Assembly (NCBI GenBank): GCA_013306675.1
Contig: JABLUY010000073.1
Span: forward strand, 62,001 to 126,000
Direction of reading: 5' to 3'
DNA length: 64,000 bases
Origin: Thraustochytrium sp. TN22
Taxonomy: Eukaryota; Sar; Bigyra; Thraustochytrida; Thraustochytriidae
A program made the translations under genes and the position numbers. Shown here one piece after another: positions 19,204 through 29,456 of this stretch (its first letter is position 1; every line of letters begins with the position of its first letter). Below the pieces are notes generated by a model. That model was given only the letters and a program-made list of their open reading frames with translations. It had not been told where the DNA came from and ran no database searches.

Positions 19204-19772
19204 CCTGCCTCTGAGCCGTGCCGCGCCGCGCCGCGCCGTGCAACGCCACGCTCCAGCAAGCAAGCTCTGCCGACCTCTTTTGCTGCCGCGAGGCGCGATG
19301 CGTGCCTGCGATGCGGATGAACGACTGATCGATCAATTGGGTCTGCCGCCGACCTTGACTTATGAGAGAGAGTCCTGCGTGCAGCATGGCACTGCACGCC
19401 ACCAAGGGCCACTCCAGGATCGGACCGCGCTGCTTCCGAGCGCAAACCCCGGCTTTCATGCGCCTTCCCACCTCTCGGCGGCGTCGGCGCCACGCTCCGT
19501 CGCGCCGCGCTTCCAGTGCGCTGTCCTCCGCCGCCTGCCGCGCACATGGGCCGCCTCGCAGCCCGGCCCGGGGCGCTCCGGCCGCGAGCCCGGCGCATTG
19601 ATCGGCCGTCCGCGCTCCAGGGCCGCTCGGATGCGCTCTGAGGTCAACGGCTCGGCGGCTGAGGCTCGCAGCAGGACGCCGAGTCCGCCGAGCTGTGCGC
19701 GGCGCGCGAGGACGGCGCCCAAGACGAGCAGCGGAGCGGGGTCGCAAGGGCGGCGGAGAAAATTCTGTAACC
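19204..19772. promoter_or_regulatory. Divergent intergenic region, likely bidirectional promoter
   Basis: 569 bp separate the start codons of the minus-strand oxidoreductase and the plus-strand SH3-IQ gene, so both promoters must lie here. I see no TATA-like element in a convincing place; the region is GC-rich with a GATCGATC-type motif near 19328. The regulatory role is inferred from gene orientation only. Confidence 0.45.
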
Positions 19773-21767
19773 ATGGCGGGCCGCGAGCAGCCGGCGCGGC
19801 GCGAGCAGCTGCCGCGCGCCAAGGCCATGGACCCGTTCCCTGCCGCCGTGGACGAGGTCGTGCGCGCCGTGGAGGCCAAGTACCTGGCCAAGACGCAGCG
19901 CGAGGCCGAGGAGCGCAGCGCAAGGCAGGAGGCGGAGCGAGCCTTTCAGGAGCGAGTCAAAGCATACCTAGAACCCGATGCGGAGGAGGCCGCGGCAGAG
20001 GCCGCGGCGGCAGAGCGCAGCAAGCCGTGGTGGCGCAGGAGCGAGCAGGGCCACGAGGAGAGCCACGGCAGAAACGAGCCAAGCGCAGAGGAGATCAGGG
20101 GTGAGCTCAGGCGCGAGCGAGCGCGCAGAGAGTACGAGCGCAAGCGGCGGCGAAGGGAGCGCGGCCAGCAGGCTCCCGCTGCGGCGCAAAGGAGGCCACC
20201 TTCGCCCTTGCACCAGAGCCGGAGCCGCGCCCGGCTCGACCAGGCGCGTAAGCGCGACATGCAATTCGAGCTGAGCGCTCGCAAGCTGATTGGATCGCCC
20301 AAAAGCCAAAGCGGCCGCAGCCTGCGTCCGGGGGAGCAGGTCAATACGGAACCAACGTTTGTGCGCGCCATGCACCCGCTTGAGGCCGCAGAGGCGCTGG
20401 ACCTCAGCTTCGAGCGGGGCGACATTATTCTCGTCATGCGCGAGGGCGAGGACGGCTGGAACTACGGAAGGAATTTGACCACGCAGGCTAAGGGCTACTT
20501 CCCGCTCAACTTCGTCTCTGCGTGCCAGCCGCCCGAGGAAGAAGCCGCCGCGGAGGCGAACCTCTTGAGAGCGGGCGAGGCCGCAGCAGACCGTGCGGTC
20601 GCCTTGAGCCCCAGACTGACCGCTGTGGCAAGCACGCGGCGCGTACGCTCGATGAAAAGTACCGAGGCCAAGACCAAGACCAAGACCAAGACCAAGACCG
20701 AGGTCGAGGTCGAGGAGGCCGAGGAGGCCGCGACGCGCGTGCAGGCGGCCAGGCGGGGTGTCGTGGTCCGCAGGCAGCGCGCTGCGGAGTCGCAGGCGGC
20801 AACGGGTATTCAGTCGGCGTGGCGCCAACATCGCGTGGCATCGCGCGACCACGCGGCTGTCAAGCTGCAGGCCGCACGACGTGGCGTCCTGGCCCGCAGA
20901 AGACGCGCAGAGGAGTCGCAGGCGGCGTCGGGCATCCAGCTAGCGTGGCGCCAGCGTCGCAGGGCATCGCACGCGAGGGACGAGAACCACGCAGCCGTCA
21001 GAGTCCAGGCCGCACGTCGGGGAGTCGTGGCCCGCCGCGAGCAAGCCGCTCGAGCCAAGGCCGCCCTTAATATCCAAGGTGCGTGGCGGCACCATCACCC
21101 GCTCCAAGATGCACCGCGAAAGCGCGCGTCGAGCCCTGCTCGACTCGCGGGCAACCGCGATTTTGCAGCCGTCAAGCTACAGGCTGCGCGGCGAGGCGTG
21201 GTGGCCCGCAGGCTTCGCCAGGCGCAGGTCGAGGCCGCGTCGGAAATTCAATCAACCTGGCGCAGCAGGCGCCAGTCGCGCAAGGTGACCAAGGCGGCAC
21301 ACAGCATCCAGTCCGCGTGGCGCGACAAGCACCATCGCAAGCACAACCGACGCAGGTCGTCGCCCCCACGGCTCGGCGAGGACCACGCCGCGACGCGACT
21401 GCAAGCTGCGAGGCGGGGCGTGCTGGCGCGCAGGGAGCTTCAACGAGCCAAGAGCCGGCGTACCTCGGCAAGTGAGCGGTCGCTCCGGAGCAACGACGCA
21501 ACTGCGCAGGAGACGCCAGGCCTCCAGCGGGACCACGAGTGGGACGACGAGGTGGAGGATGAGCTTGCGCTTGTGGACGAGAGCGTTCTCTCGGACGCGC
21601 AGCGTGCCAATGCGTGCTCGGCGACGTCGAGTCATGCGTTCTTGCCCGGCGTTGACGTCCCGGTGGTGGATGACTTTGTGAGCGAAGCCTACGCAAGCAG
21701 CAGGAGCAGCGGCAATAGTAGCAGCGGCAGTGAGTCAAGCTCTGGGCGCCTGGAAGACACCAAGTAA
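19773..21767 (+). CDS. SH3 domain protein with about ten IQ-like repeats
   Basis: A 664-aa protein starting at an ATG in good context (ACCATGG). Residues about 30-160 are highly charged and probably coiled (RREQ/EAEE-rich). An SH3 domain lies at about 196-248 (ALDLSFERGDIILVMREGED, then DGWNYGR and GYFPLNFV). After a KTKTKT stretch and acidic linker, residues about 320-555 carry ten IQ-type motifs that largely alternate between VQAARRGVVxRR and IQSAWRxxR forms. The C-terminus is acidic and serine-rich. IQ motifs bind calmodulin or light chains, SH3 domains bind proline motifs; together they suggest a Ca2+-regulated cytoskeletal scaffold. No named orthologue was recognised. It converges with a CaMK-like kinase only 93 bp downstream, which may be coincidental. 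Confidence 0.8.
   Translation: MAGREQPARREQLPRAKAMDPFPAAVDEVVRAVEAKYLAKTQREAEERSARQEAERAFQERVKAYLEPDAEEAAAEAAAAERSKPWWRRSEQGHEESHGRNEPSAEEIRGELRRERARREYERKRRRRERGQQAPAAAQRRPPSPLHQSRSRARLDQARKRDMQFELSARKLIGSPKSQSGRSLRPGEQVNTEPTFVRAMHPLEAAEALDLSFERGDIILVMREGEDGWNYGRNLTTQAKGYFPLNFVSACQPPEEEAAAEANLLRAGEAAADRAVALSPRLTAVASTRRVRSMKSTEAKTKTKTKTKTEVEVEEAEEAATRVQAARRGVVVRRQRAAESQAATGIQSAWRQHRVASRDHAAVKLQAARRGVLARRRRAEESQAASGIQLAWRQRRRASHARDENHAAVRVQAARRGVVARREQAARAKAALNIQGAWRHHHPLQDAPRKRASSPARLAGNRDFAAVKLQAARRGVVARRLRQAQVEAASEIQSTWRSRRQSRKVTKAAHSIQSAWRDKHHRKHNRRRSSPPRLGEDHAATRLQAARRGVLARRELQRAKSRRTSASERSLRSNDATAQETPGLQRDHEWDDEVEDELALVDESVLSDAQRANACSATSSHAFLPGVDVPVVDDFVSEAYASSRSSGNSSSGSESSSGRLEDTK
20670..20699 (+). 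repeat. AAGACC hexanucleotide repeat, coding
   Basis: Five perfect copies of AAGACC encode alternating Lys-Thr between the SH3 domain and the IQ array of the gene at 19773. Being in frame, copy-number change would only alter linker length. Confidence 0.9.
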
Positions 21768-21860
21768 GTAAGGACAAGCTGCAGCTTCTTCCTGCTACCT
21801 GAAAGCAAAGATGTATTGCTCTTATCTTCTTTACTTCTTGTGTCAACAACTCGAAAGAAG

Positions 21861-23198
21861 CTACGATGCCTGCTGGTCAGTGTCCACGAGTTCCTTGGCC
21901 TCCCCCTCCGTAATGTCTCTTGGACTCTCTGACGGCTCGTCTCGCGGTGAGACCTGCGCTTCAGCGTGCTCCTTCGAGTCGTCGGCGTCAGGGACCTTCG
22001 TATCGGCCGTCGCCGAGGCTGCGGCAGAGTTCTCCGCCTCCATGCGCTCGTTGCGAGCGGTCTTGCTCTCCTCGACCTCGCCAGGCGTGTCTGCCTTTGC
22101 TTCGGCATTGGCGTCGGCATCGCCGGCGGCGGCTGGGTCCGGGTTGGCCTTCGCCGCGAGCGCCGCGGCAAAAGCGCCTGCCGCGCCGCCCTCGCCGTGG
22201 GCGCCGAGCAGCTTGCCGAATTGCGTCACAGCCTTCACGCGCAGCACAGCGCGCTTGAACTTGCGGCGCTGCACCTCGGCAATACCCTCGATGACATGCT
22301 TGCCGAAGTTGACCTTGCTCTGGGCATCCGGGTTGGCTACCCAGGGCTCCTCGAGCACCTGCTTGGCGCTGAGGCGCTTGTCCTGGTCCAGCACGAGGAG
22401 CTTGCGCACAACATCCTTGGCGGCGTCGGAGACCTCGTCCCAATAAGGCGAATCGAACTCGTACTTGCCTTCCTTGATCGCGCGGAAGAGCTCCTGTTGG
22501 TCGTCCGAGTAAAACGGCGGGTACCCGCAGAGCATGATGTAGAGAATGACGCCCAGCGCCCAGGTGTCCACCTTGGTGCCGTACTTGACGCCGCGCAAAA
22601 TCTCGGGCGCCACGTAGCCTGGCGTGCCACACGGGTCACTCAACGGCTTGTCCGTCTTGAAGCCCGAGATATCCTTGGCGAGGCCGAAGTCCGTCAGCTT
22701 GATGTTGGCGTCTGTCGCGTTCGACTCGTAGATCAGGTTCTCCGGCTTGATGTCACGGTGTACAATGCCCTGGTCCTCGAGGTACGCCAGGCCTCGCGCC
22801 ACCTGCCGCACGGCGTGTGCCGCCTCCACCTCGTTGTAGTAGTTCTTCGCCACGATCTGGTCGAACACCTCGCCGCCGCGGACGAGCTCCAACACCAAGT
22901 AGAAGAAGTCCGCCTCGTCGAAGAACTCGAGCAGCCGCACGCAGTTGGCGTGGTCCAGCTTCTGCATGATGGTCACCTCCTCCTTGAGCAGCGGAATCTC
23001 GTCCTCTGGAATCTTGGACTTGTCGATTGCCTTGATGGCAACAACCTTCGGAATCGGAAAGCCATTTTCCGTCGTGCGCCCTTCCTCGAGCAGCTCGGCC
23101 TCGTACACGGTGGCGAAGGACCCCTGTCCGATGGAGTCCTTCAGCTTGTAGAAGGTCTTCATCTGCAGGGCCTTGCCCTTACTCGCGCCGCCTCCCAT
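21861..23198 (-). CDS. CaMK-family Ser/Thr protein kinase, probably myristoylated
   Basis: A 445-aa kinase with a complete catalytic domain (about 16-290): glycine loop SIGQGSFATV at 22-31, VAIK lysine at 56, HRDIKPEN at 147-154, DFG at 170-172, APE-type VAPEI at 196-200. The sequence YGTKVDTWALGVILYIMLCG and the basic helix at 310-328 (RRKFKRAVLRVKAVTQF) are typical of calmodulin-dependent kinases and look like an autoinhibitory, calmodulin-binding segment. The start MGGGASKGK fits the N-myristoylation consensus (Gly2, Ser6), suggesting membrane attachment. The last 110 residues are Ala/Glu/Asp-rich and disordered. By family it phosphorylates Ser/Thr in response to Ca2+/calmodulin. Its 5' end and upstream DNA were duplicated just upstream (24035-24424). 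Confidence 0.93.
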   Translation of the reverse strand: MGGGASKGKALQMKTFYKLKDSIGQGSFATVYEAELLEEGRTTENGFPIPKVVAIKAIDKSKIPEDEIPLLKEEVTIMQKLDHANCVRLLEFFDEADFFYLVLELVRGGEVFDQIVAKNYYNEVEAAHAVRQVARGLAYLEDQGIVHRDIKPENLIYESNATDANIKLTDFGLAKDISGFKTDKPLSDPCGTPGYVAPEILRGVKYGTKVDTWALGVILYIMLCGYPPFYSDDQQELFRAIKEGKYEFDSPYWDEVSDAAKDVVRKLLVLDQDKRLSAKQVLEEPWVANPDAQSKVNFGKHVIEGIAEVQRRKFKRAVLRVKAVTQFGKLLGAHGEGGAAGAFAAALAAKANPDPAAAGDADANAEAKADTPGEVEESKTARNERMEAENSAAASATADTKVPDADDSKEHAEAQVSPRDEPSESPRDITEGEAKELVDTDQQAS

Positions 23199-23524
23199 CT
23201 TGCCGTGCGACTAGCGCGCCGTGCGCGCGACTACTGTGCCGTACCGTGCAACGCGCTACGTGCTCCAAGCAAGCACCTCCCGCGCTTGGGCCCGGCTCGC
23301 TCGCGCGGCGACAGGCCGCGCACTGCCTCGCCCTCGCGTCGGCCCTGGCTTGTGCGTGCGTGTTTCCAGTCACTGTCCGCGCCGCATCGCCCCCTGCTCC
23401 CGCACCATCGAGCGGTTAAGGCGTGCCACGTTCGAGTCCATTGCCGCCGGTCCTGTCCTGTACACGCCTCCGCGCCCGAGGCGAGGGCCGCGCCACTGCA
23501 CAGTTTTGGTAAAGGTAGAAACTC

Positions 23525-23864
23525 AGTCTCGCTCTTCGGCTGTAACGGAGCCATAGACGTACGCCACGCCACATCCCGGGCAAGACACGAAAACCATCAT
23601 CTCCGCTGCTTGGCCTTGCCAGGGCTGTGCAGCCGTGTGCGGCCGTGCGCAGCCGTGCGCAGCCGTCCTTCGCCTCCGCGCTGTCGCCCGTGCGGACTCG
23701 GACTCGGCCTTGGACTCCCAGCGCCTCACCGGATCTGTCCCGATTCCTGGGACCCTTCGTAGGAGCTCGGCTTGGCGTGCGAACCTCTTGCCACACATTT
23801 CATGCGCGGCTCAGGGCGCCTCAATCCGACGCTTTCGCTCTTGCCGTCCGTAAAAGGTTTGTAA
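23525..23864. repeat. Upstream copy 1 of a near-identical 340-bp duplicated segment
   Basis: This segment upstream of the intact kinase matches 24691-25030 at constant offset with only two base differences that I can see. It is the core of a larger duplicated block (about 23199-24126 against 24425-25205), which has indels outside the core. Confidence 0.9.
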
Positions 23865-24034
23865 AGGCGAAGATTTTTGCGACTTGAGGCAGAGCTAACG
23901 TTATCGAATTGGTCTCGATTTGATGTGTGCCTCACGATCAGCAGATCGCGACCACCAGGTTCGCGCGATGAAGATGTTGGTGACGCCAAAAAGGGACTTC
24001 GGCCTCAGTCACCCAATGGACGTGTTATCACCCG

Positions 24035-24424
24035 TTATATGCTTCTCCACCAGAAGAGGAGGAAGGCGATGGCGCGCGAGTGCGTTGTTGCTGGCGGGGC
24101 GGAGGTTTTCGGGGCGAGTACTAAGTAGAAGAAGTCCGCCTCGTCGAAGAACTCGAGCACCCGCAAGCTGAAGAGGTCCTGCTTCTGCGCCTCCTCCTTG
24201 AGCAGCGGAATCTCGTCCTCTGGAATCTTGGACTTGTCGATTGCCTGGATGGCAACAAGCTCCGGAATCGGAAAGCCATTTTCCGTCGTGCGCCCTTTCT
24301 CGCGCAGCTTGGCCAAGTGCAAGGTGAAGAAGGACCCCTGTCGTCCTACGGACTTCGTCAGCTTGTAGAAGGTCTTGAAGGTCTTCATCTGCGGGGCCTT
24401 GCCCTTACTCGCGCCGCCTCCCAT
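24035..24424 (-). pseudogene. Truncated, altered duplicate of the CaMK-like kinase N-terminus
   Basis: The first 99 codons copy the N-terminus of the kinase at 21861-23198 (MGGGASKGK start, ENGFPIP, AIDKSKIPEDEIPLLKEE, LEFFDEADFFYLVL), then the match ends and the frame closes after 31 unrelated codons. The 129-aa product lacks the catalytic loop, DFG and the whole C-lobe. The glycine loop is changed (GRQGSFFTL instead of GQGSFATV) and small in-frame insertions and deletions are present (a KTF duplication, and the MQKLDHANCVRL stretch replaced). It cannot be an active kinase. It could be dead, or a short expressed myristoylated fragment, since the frame and the myristoylation signal survive. 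It arose with the duplicated upstream block. Confidence 0.85.
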
Positions 24425-24690
24425 CTTGCCGTGCGGCGAGCACGCCGTGCGCGCGACTACCGCGTCGTGCCGTGCAACGCGCTACGTGCTCCAAGCAAGC
24501 ACCTCGCGCGCTTGGGCCCGGTTCGCTCGCGCGGCGGCAGGCCGCGCCTGGCTTGTGCGTGCGTGTTTCCAGTCTGAGTCACTGTCCGCGCCGCATCGCT
24601 CCGCTTCCGCACGAGCGAGCGGCGCGCCACGTTCGAGCCCACTGCCGGTCCTGTCCTGTGGTAAAGTGTGGTAAAGGCAAACTCACTGTC

Positions 24691-25030
24691 AGTCTCGCTC
24701 TTCGGCTGTAACGGAGCCATAGACGTACGCCACGCCACACCCCGGGCAAGACACGAAAACCATCATCTCCGCTGCTTGGCCTTGCCAGGGCTGTGCAGCC
24801 GTGTGCGGCCGTGCGCAGCCGTGCGCAGCCGTCCTTCGCCTCCGCGCTGTCGCCCGTGCGGACTCGGACTCGGCCTTGGACTCCCAGCGCCTCACCGGAT
24901 CTGTCCCGATTCCTGGGACCCTTCGTAGGAGCTCGGCTTGGCGTGCGAACCTCTTGCCACACATTTCATACGCGGCTCAGGGCGCCTCAATCCGACGCTT
25001 TCGCTCTTGCCGTCCGTAAAAGGTTTGTAA
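24691..25030. repeat. Upstream copy 2 of a near-identical 340-bp duplicated segment
   Basis: Partner of 23525-23864, upstream of the truncated kinase copy. It differs at two positions by eye and has no indel, far more similar than the adjoining kinase coding halves. Confidence 0.9.
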
Positions 25031-25145
25031 GTTAAAGGCGAAGATTTTTGCGATACGCGACTTGAGGCAGAGCTAACGTTATCGAAGTGGTCTCGATTTG
25101 ATGTGTGCTTCACGATCAGCAGATCGCGATCAACAGGTGCGCGCG

Positions 25146-26216
25146 ATGAAGAGGAGGAAGGCGAAGACGCGCGAGCGCGTTGTTGCTGGCGGGCCGAAGG
25201 TGTCGCAGGCTAAGGCGACCACTCGCGCGCCTCTTGCTTCAAAGAAGGCGCGCATACGTGCGGATAAGCGCGGCGACGAGGAGGACAAGCCCAGGCAGCC
25301 GAGCTCCGCACAGAAGTTGGACGCGACGGAGCACAAGCGTTAAATTAAATCAGAGGCAGGGTCGCAACAACCCTCTTGCGAAGTCCTCGACGTTCAAATC
25401 TCAGGAGCCCGCTCGTAGACCGACCGAGGAACGCTACGGCGCAGACATCTTCTGTGGGCATTCGGAGCTCCGCAACAAGACGTGGCACAAGTGCTCCCGC
25501 AATGCGCACGCGGGCTCTCTCCCAGTCCACAACCTTTGCGCCCAAGAGGCCGGTCTCCCTGAGGAGACCTTTGACTGCGAAGCCTTTATCCGCGGCTTTT
25601 GGCACGAGAAAGGATTCTTCGAGAACCTGCTCATCTCGAAGAAGGGCGACCAGCCTCCGCTCTGGGAGCTGGAAAAGTGCGGCGAACTGGGAAAGAGCGG
25701 CGCACCTGGGCCCGTCCACGCTATTGCCGGCGACCAAGTCGAGAGTTCGTCTGACAGCGGTTGCGAAAATGGCGACGATGAGGATGGCGACGATGATGGC
25801 GCCCGACGTGCCAAGTATGCCTGTCCGCGATGGTTCAAAACCCGCTCGCCGATACGCCGTCGCCCAGATTCGAGATACCATGAGCCGCAACCGGGAAAGT
25901 CACCGCAAGGAAGTACGACATCAAGCTGGAAGTGCACAAGCCTAAAACGCATGGCTTCCGGCTCTCGTGCAGGTTCATCCATCCCGTGGTCTTGCCCTAC
26001 GAAGTCGTGCTGGGCTCAACTCGGGCCGTTTCTGTGCGTGCCGACCATATGCGTTGGCCGCTCTCCTTCACGGAGGCTTCGCGCTTCGTGCTCCTGCAGC
26101 GGCGCACTTGCGTGTGCCTCCACGCCCTGTCGCGCCAGCGCACGGCGCGGGCTCGCCGATTGTTGATTCTTGAAAGTTTCTCCCCCCTCTTCGCTCTTCG
26201 GCGACCTCGGAGTTGA
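25146..26216 (+). pseudogene. Decayed or multi-exon orphan coding region
   Basis: Protein-like sequence runs along the plus strand but not in one frame. It begins at ATG 25146 with a lysine/arginine-rich stretch (MKRRKAKTRERVVAGG) resembling a nuclear N-terminus. It then continues in another frame with a Cys/His-containing part (GADIFCGHSELRNKTWHKC, then VHNLCAQEAGLPEETFDCEA, then FWHEKGFFENLLISKKGDQP) and an acidic stretch. It ends in a third frame with KYDIKLEVHKPKTHGFRLSC and FIHPVVLPYEVVLGSTR. No good splice sites were found, so decay is likelier than introns. I recognise no family; the spacing of Cys and His suggests a metal-binding fold. The beginning overlaps the distal part of the kinase-upstream duplication, whose other copy (near 24050-24120) shows the same start of sequence. 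Confidence 0.45.
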
Positions 26217-26795
26217 TTACGATCTGTCTCTGCACTGCCGTGCTGCCTCTGCCTTCGGGCAGGACTCGGAGTCGCTCCAAACCCGCTCTGCAGGCCTCTC
26301 AGGCTGCACTGCAGCGCCGCCCGGCCCGCGGCGCGCGCGGAGGAGCGGCGCGCGGGCAGGCGCGCTCGGCGCAGCGCGGCCGCGGCGGCCCGGGCGCTCG
26401 CTCGCGCGCGGCGCAGCGCGGCGCGGCGCGCGGCGCAGGCCCGCGGGCTCGAGCCCTTTCCCCGCATCCCGCCCTCCCTCCATCCCGCCGCGCCCGCTCC
26501 CGCCCGCCCGCCCGCGCGCGCGCGTCGGCGGCGAAGCGCGAGAGCAGGCGAGCGAGCGGCCGCCCGCCCGCCCGGCCCCGGCCGCGGCCGCGGCCGCGAG
26601 GCGAGGCGAGGCGAGGCGAGGCGAGGCGAGGCAAGGCGAAGCGCGGCTGGCGCTGGCGGCGGACGACGAGCAGCGCGCGTACGAGCTCGTGCAGGACCGC
26701 AGGGAGCAGACCGCGGCCCCGGGGAAGAAAGGCGCGAGGGCTCGAGAGCAGCCGCCGGCGAGCGCACGCGCGGCAGCGGGCGGGTCGAGGAAGCG
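26217..26795 (+). promoter_or_regulatory. 5' region of the Mei2-like gene
   Basis: 579 bp of extremely GC-rich DNA directly upstream of the Mei2-like ATG, dominated by GCGC-rich runs and a GAGGC repeat. Promoter and 5' untranslated region must lie here by position; no specific element is recognised. Confidence 0.4.
26598..26637. repeat. GAGGC pentanucleotide microsatellite
   Basis: Eight tandem copies of GAGGC (the seventh altered to AAGGC-type) about 160 bp before the Mei2-like start codon. Confidence 0.9.
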
Positions 26796-28138
26796 ATGGA
26801 AGACGAGGGCGTGAGACGGCGACGCGTCCGGTCGTGGGGCGGCTGGGAGCTGGTGAGCTTTGACAATGCGTACGCGTGGACGGACGACTTGCTGGTGGAG
26901 GCGGACGGCGCCGGGTACGCGTGGACCAAGGACGACTCGTTCACGGAGCTGGGCTTGCCGTGCTACATGCGGGCCGGCCTCGAGGAGGCGGAGGCGCACG
27001 CGCTCCTGACCAAACTCGGCATGGTGGTGGCGACAGCGGCGCCCGCGGCGCTGCAGCTGCGGACGCACTCGGTGGAGAGCGGCGGACGCCCGGGGGTGCC
27101 GAGGCAGGTCTCGGCGGGGAGCGGGTCCAAGGCATCGAGCGGACGGCGCGATGGCGTGGAGTCGCGCAGTAGGACGCCGCCCCCGGCGCTCGTCTTGGTC
27201 GAGGCGCAGGAGCTAGAGGGCAGCACGCCTGGCACGCGCATCACGGCGACCAAGGAGCCGGACGAGGAGACGGGCAAGCGAAAGAAGAACATGCACCGCC
27301 TCACGTTCAAGCGGCTGGCGGAGACGAGCTCCAACTCCATCCTGGTGCGAAACAGCGCCTTCGCGGACGAGGCGGACGCCGACGACGACGGCGCACCCTT
27401 TGATCGCGAGATGGCTCTGGACATTATCAAGAGCTACGGCGACCCGCAGCTCGTGCACTTCGGCCTGGACGTCGTGCTGGTTGCCTTTTACGACCAGCGC
27501 GAGACGACGGCCATGATGGAGCTCTTCGCGGGCGACGGCGGCGGCGACGGCGCGGCCGCGGGGCAGGCGACCTTTTGCGTCCCAGGGACTCTGTGGAAGG
27601 GCCCCGACGACGCCGTCTATCGGCAGGACATGCTGGCGGTGCGCGGCGAGCACGGCAACGTGCCCGACAAGGCCGAGGCACTGGCGGCGCTCGGCGCACG
27701 CCGCGACGCGGTCGCTTCCACAGAGCCTGGCGTCGACGGCGAGCTTCTTGTACACTTTCACAAAGTCGGGGACTGCCGCGGCGCCCTGGAGCACGCCGTG
27801 CGCTCTGCGGCCACGCGACACCAGCTCGGGGTCCGCCTCGTGCCGGCGTCCGATGCGCTCAAGCGAAAACACGCTTCACTCTTCAGCTCCATTGGTTGCG
27901 ACGCGCACCTCGGCTTCAAGCCCATCAACTCTCTCGGTGTCGCGCCCGGCGGCGCGCCACTCTTTGAGGAGGCAGCTGCACGCTCGGGCGCCTCGTTGTC
28001 CTCGTCCGCGGCGGCTTCGGCCTCTTTGTCGTCGTCCGCGTCTTCCTCATCGTCACCGCCCATGGGAGCTGTGGTGGCGACGAGTGCCACGGGCCGCTCG
28101 CGGTCCCCAGCGCCCGGGGGCGCGCCGCACCAGCCCTC

Positions 28139-28177
<39 letters not shown>

Positions 28178-29456
28178 ACCTCAGCAGCCACCTCAGCAGC
28201 ACGAGTTTTTGCAGCCGCAACCGCAGCAGGCACTGGCCCAGCACGGCTTGGACCCATACGCGCACCGGGCCGGCGCTCCGCCCATGCGGCGCCTGCCCAA
28301 GAGCCCGTCCTCCGGGGGCGAGTCGGTGGACAGCGGCGAGTCAGCGGCCACATCCGAGACGGCCAACACCTCCGTCCTGGGAGGGCGCGGCGGGCCCGGG
28401 AGCATCAGCGGCCGCAGCAACGGGTCGAGGTCGCGCAACAGCAGGCAAGTGAACGCCCGTGGCACGGGCGCCACGGGCGCCAGCAACGCCGATTTCGGGG
28501 CGCGCGGCGCGGGGTCCGAGGCCGGAGCGCACGCGCGGCGCATGCGAAGCGTCCCACCGAGCGAGCGAGCCGCCGTCGGGCCCAAGAGCCACGACAACGC
28601 CAGCTTTCAGATCGACGTGGCCAAAATCCTCTCCGGAGAGGACACGCGCACCTCGGTCATGGTCAGGAACATCCCCAACAAATACACGCAGCGCATGGTC
28701 CTCGAGGAGGTCGACGAAAGCGGGTTTCAGGGCACCTTCGACTTTTTCTACCTGCCTATTGACTTCCAGGCCGGCTGCAACCTCGGCTATGCCTTTCTCA
28801 ATTTCCACGAGCCCCAGACCATCACGCAGTTCTTCAGCGTCTACAACAAGCGCAAGTGGAACAGGTTCAATAGCGACAAGATCTGCGAGGTCGCTTGGGC
28901 GCGCATCCAAGGCTGCGAGGCGCTCCTGCGTCGTCTCGAGAAATCCTGCGTCATGGACCAGGACCGCGAGTACCAGCCCGTCATGTTCCACCGCGACGGT
29001 TCCGTCATTGAGGACCTCACCACCACTGCAGCCTATTCACGCTCGCGCAATACCCGAAACCGCACGCGTACCACGCGCGGCTCCTCCAGCCGCGGTTCTG
29101 GCGGCGCTGGCTCCTTTGGCGGTGCAGCTGCTGCGTCCAATGGCCGCCCTGGCGGCCCTCCTTCTCATTCGTCTGGCGCGGGATCCACGAGCGCTGTGCG
29201 GGGCGGGTCGCCGCCCGCTTCCGCGGCTGCAGTGGCCTCGTCCTTTCCCGCTGCTCCGCATCCCATGCACAGTATGCCTACCGCGCCTCACCCCATGGCC
29301 CACGTGCAGCCCGCGTACTACGGCACCTACGACTACGCCACACAGCACGCGCCTGCCGCCTATTGGCCTCCTTCGGGCCAGCATCTTGCCCCACATCCTG
29401 GCGGCCATCCCGCCACGCACCCGCACTCCCATCATCAAGGCCATCAGCAGCCCTGA
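26796..29456 (+). CDS. Mei2-like RNA-binding protein
   Basis: An 886-aa protein with the C-terminal Mei2-type RRM at about residues 615-715: TSVMVRNIPNKYTQRMVLEE, then FDFFYLPIDFQAGCNLGYAF, FNSDKICEVAWARIQG. This RRM3 form is diagnostic of the Mei2 family, known from yeast meiotic entry and plant development. A second, weaker RRM-like piece is at about 206-245 (YGDPQLVHFGLDVVLVAFYD). Between them is a disordered Ser/Gly/Pro-rich region with a 12-residue glutamine run; the tail is Gly/Ser then His/Pro-rich. It would bind RNA in nucleus or cytoplasm, perhaps controlling mRNA or noncoding RNA during a developmental switch; that role is inferred from the family. The ATG at 26796 is the first in frame. 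No intron. Confidence 0.92.
28140..28175 (+). repeat. CAG trinucleotide repeat encoding 12 glutamines
   Basis: Twelve pure CAG codons inside the Mei2-like gene, followed by two copies of PPQQ. A pure triplet tract is likely to vary in length between strains. Confidence 0.95.

Noticed and set aside
28140-28175. CRISPR-like repeat arrays
   Set aside because: All tandem repeats in the window are microsatellites or short direct repeats without regular unique spacers, and the DNA is eukaryotic.
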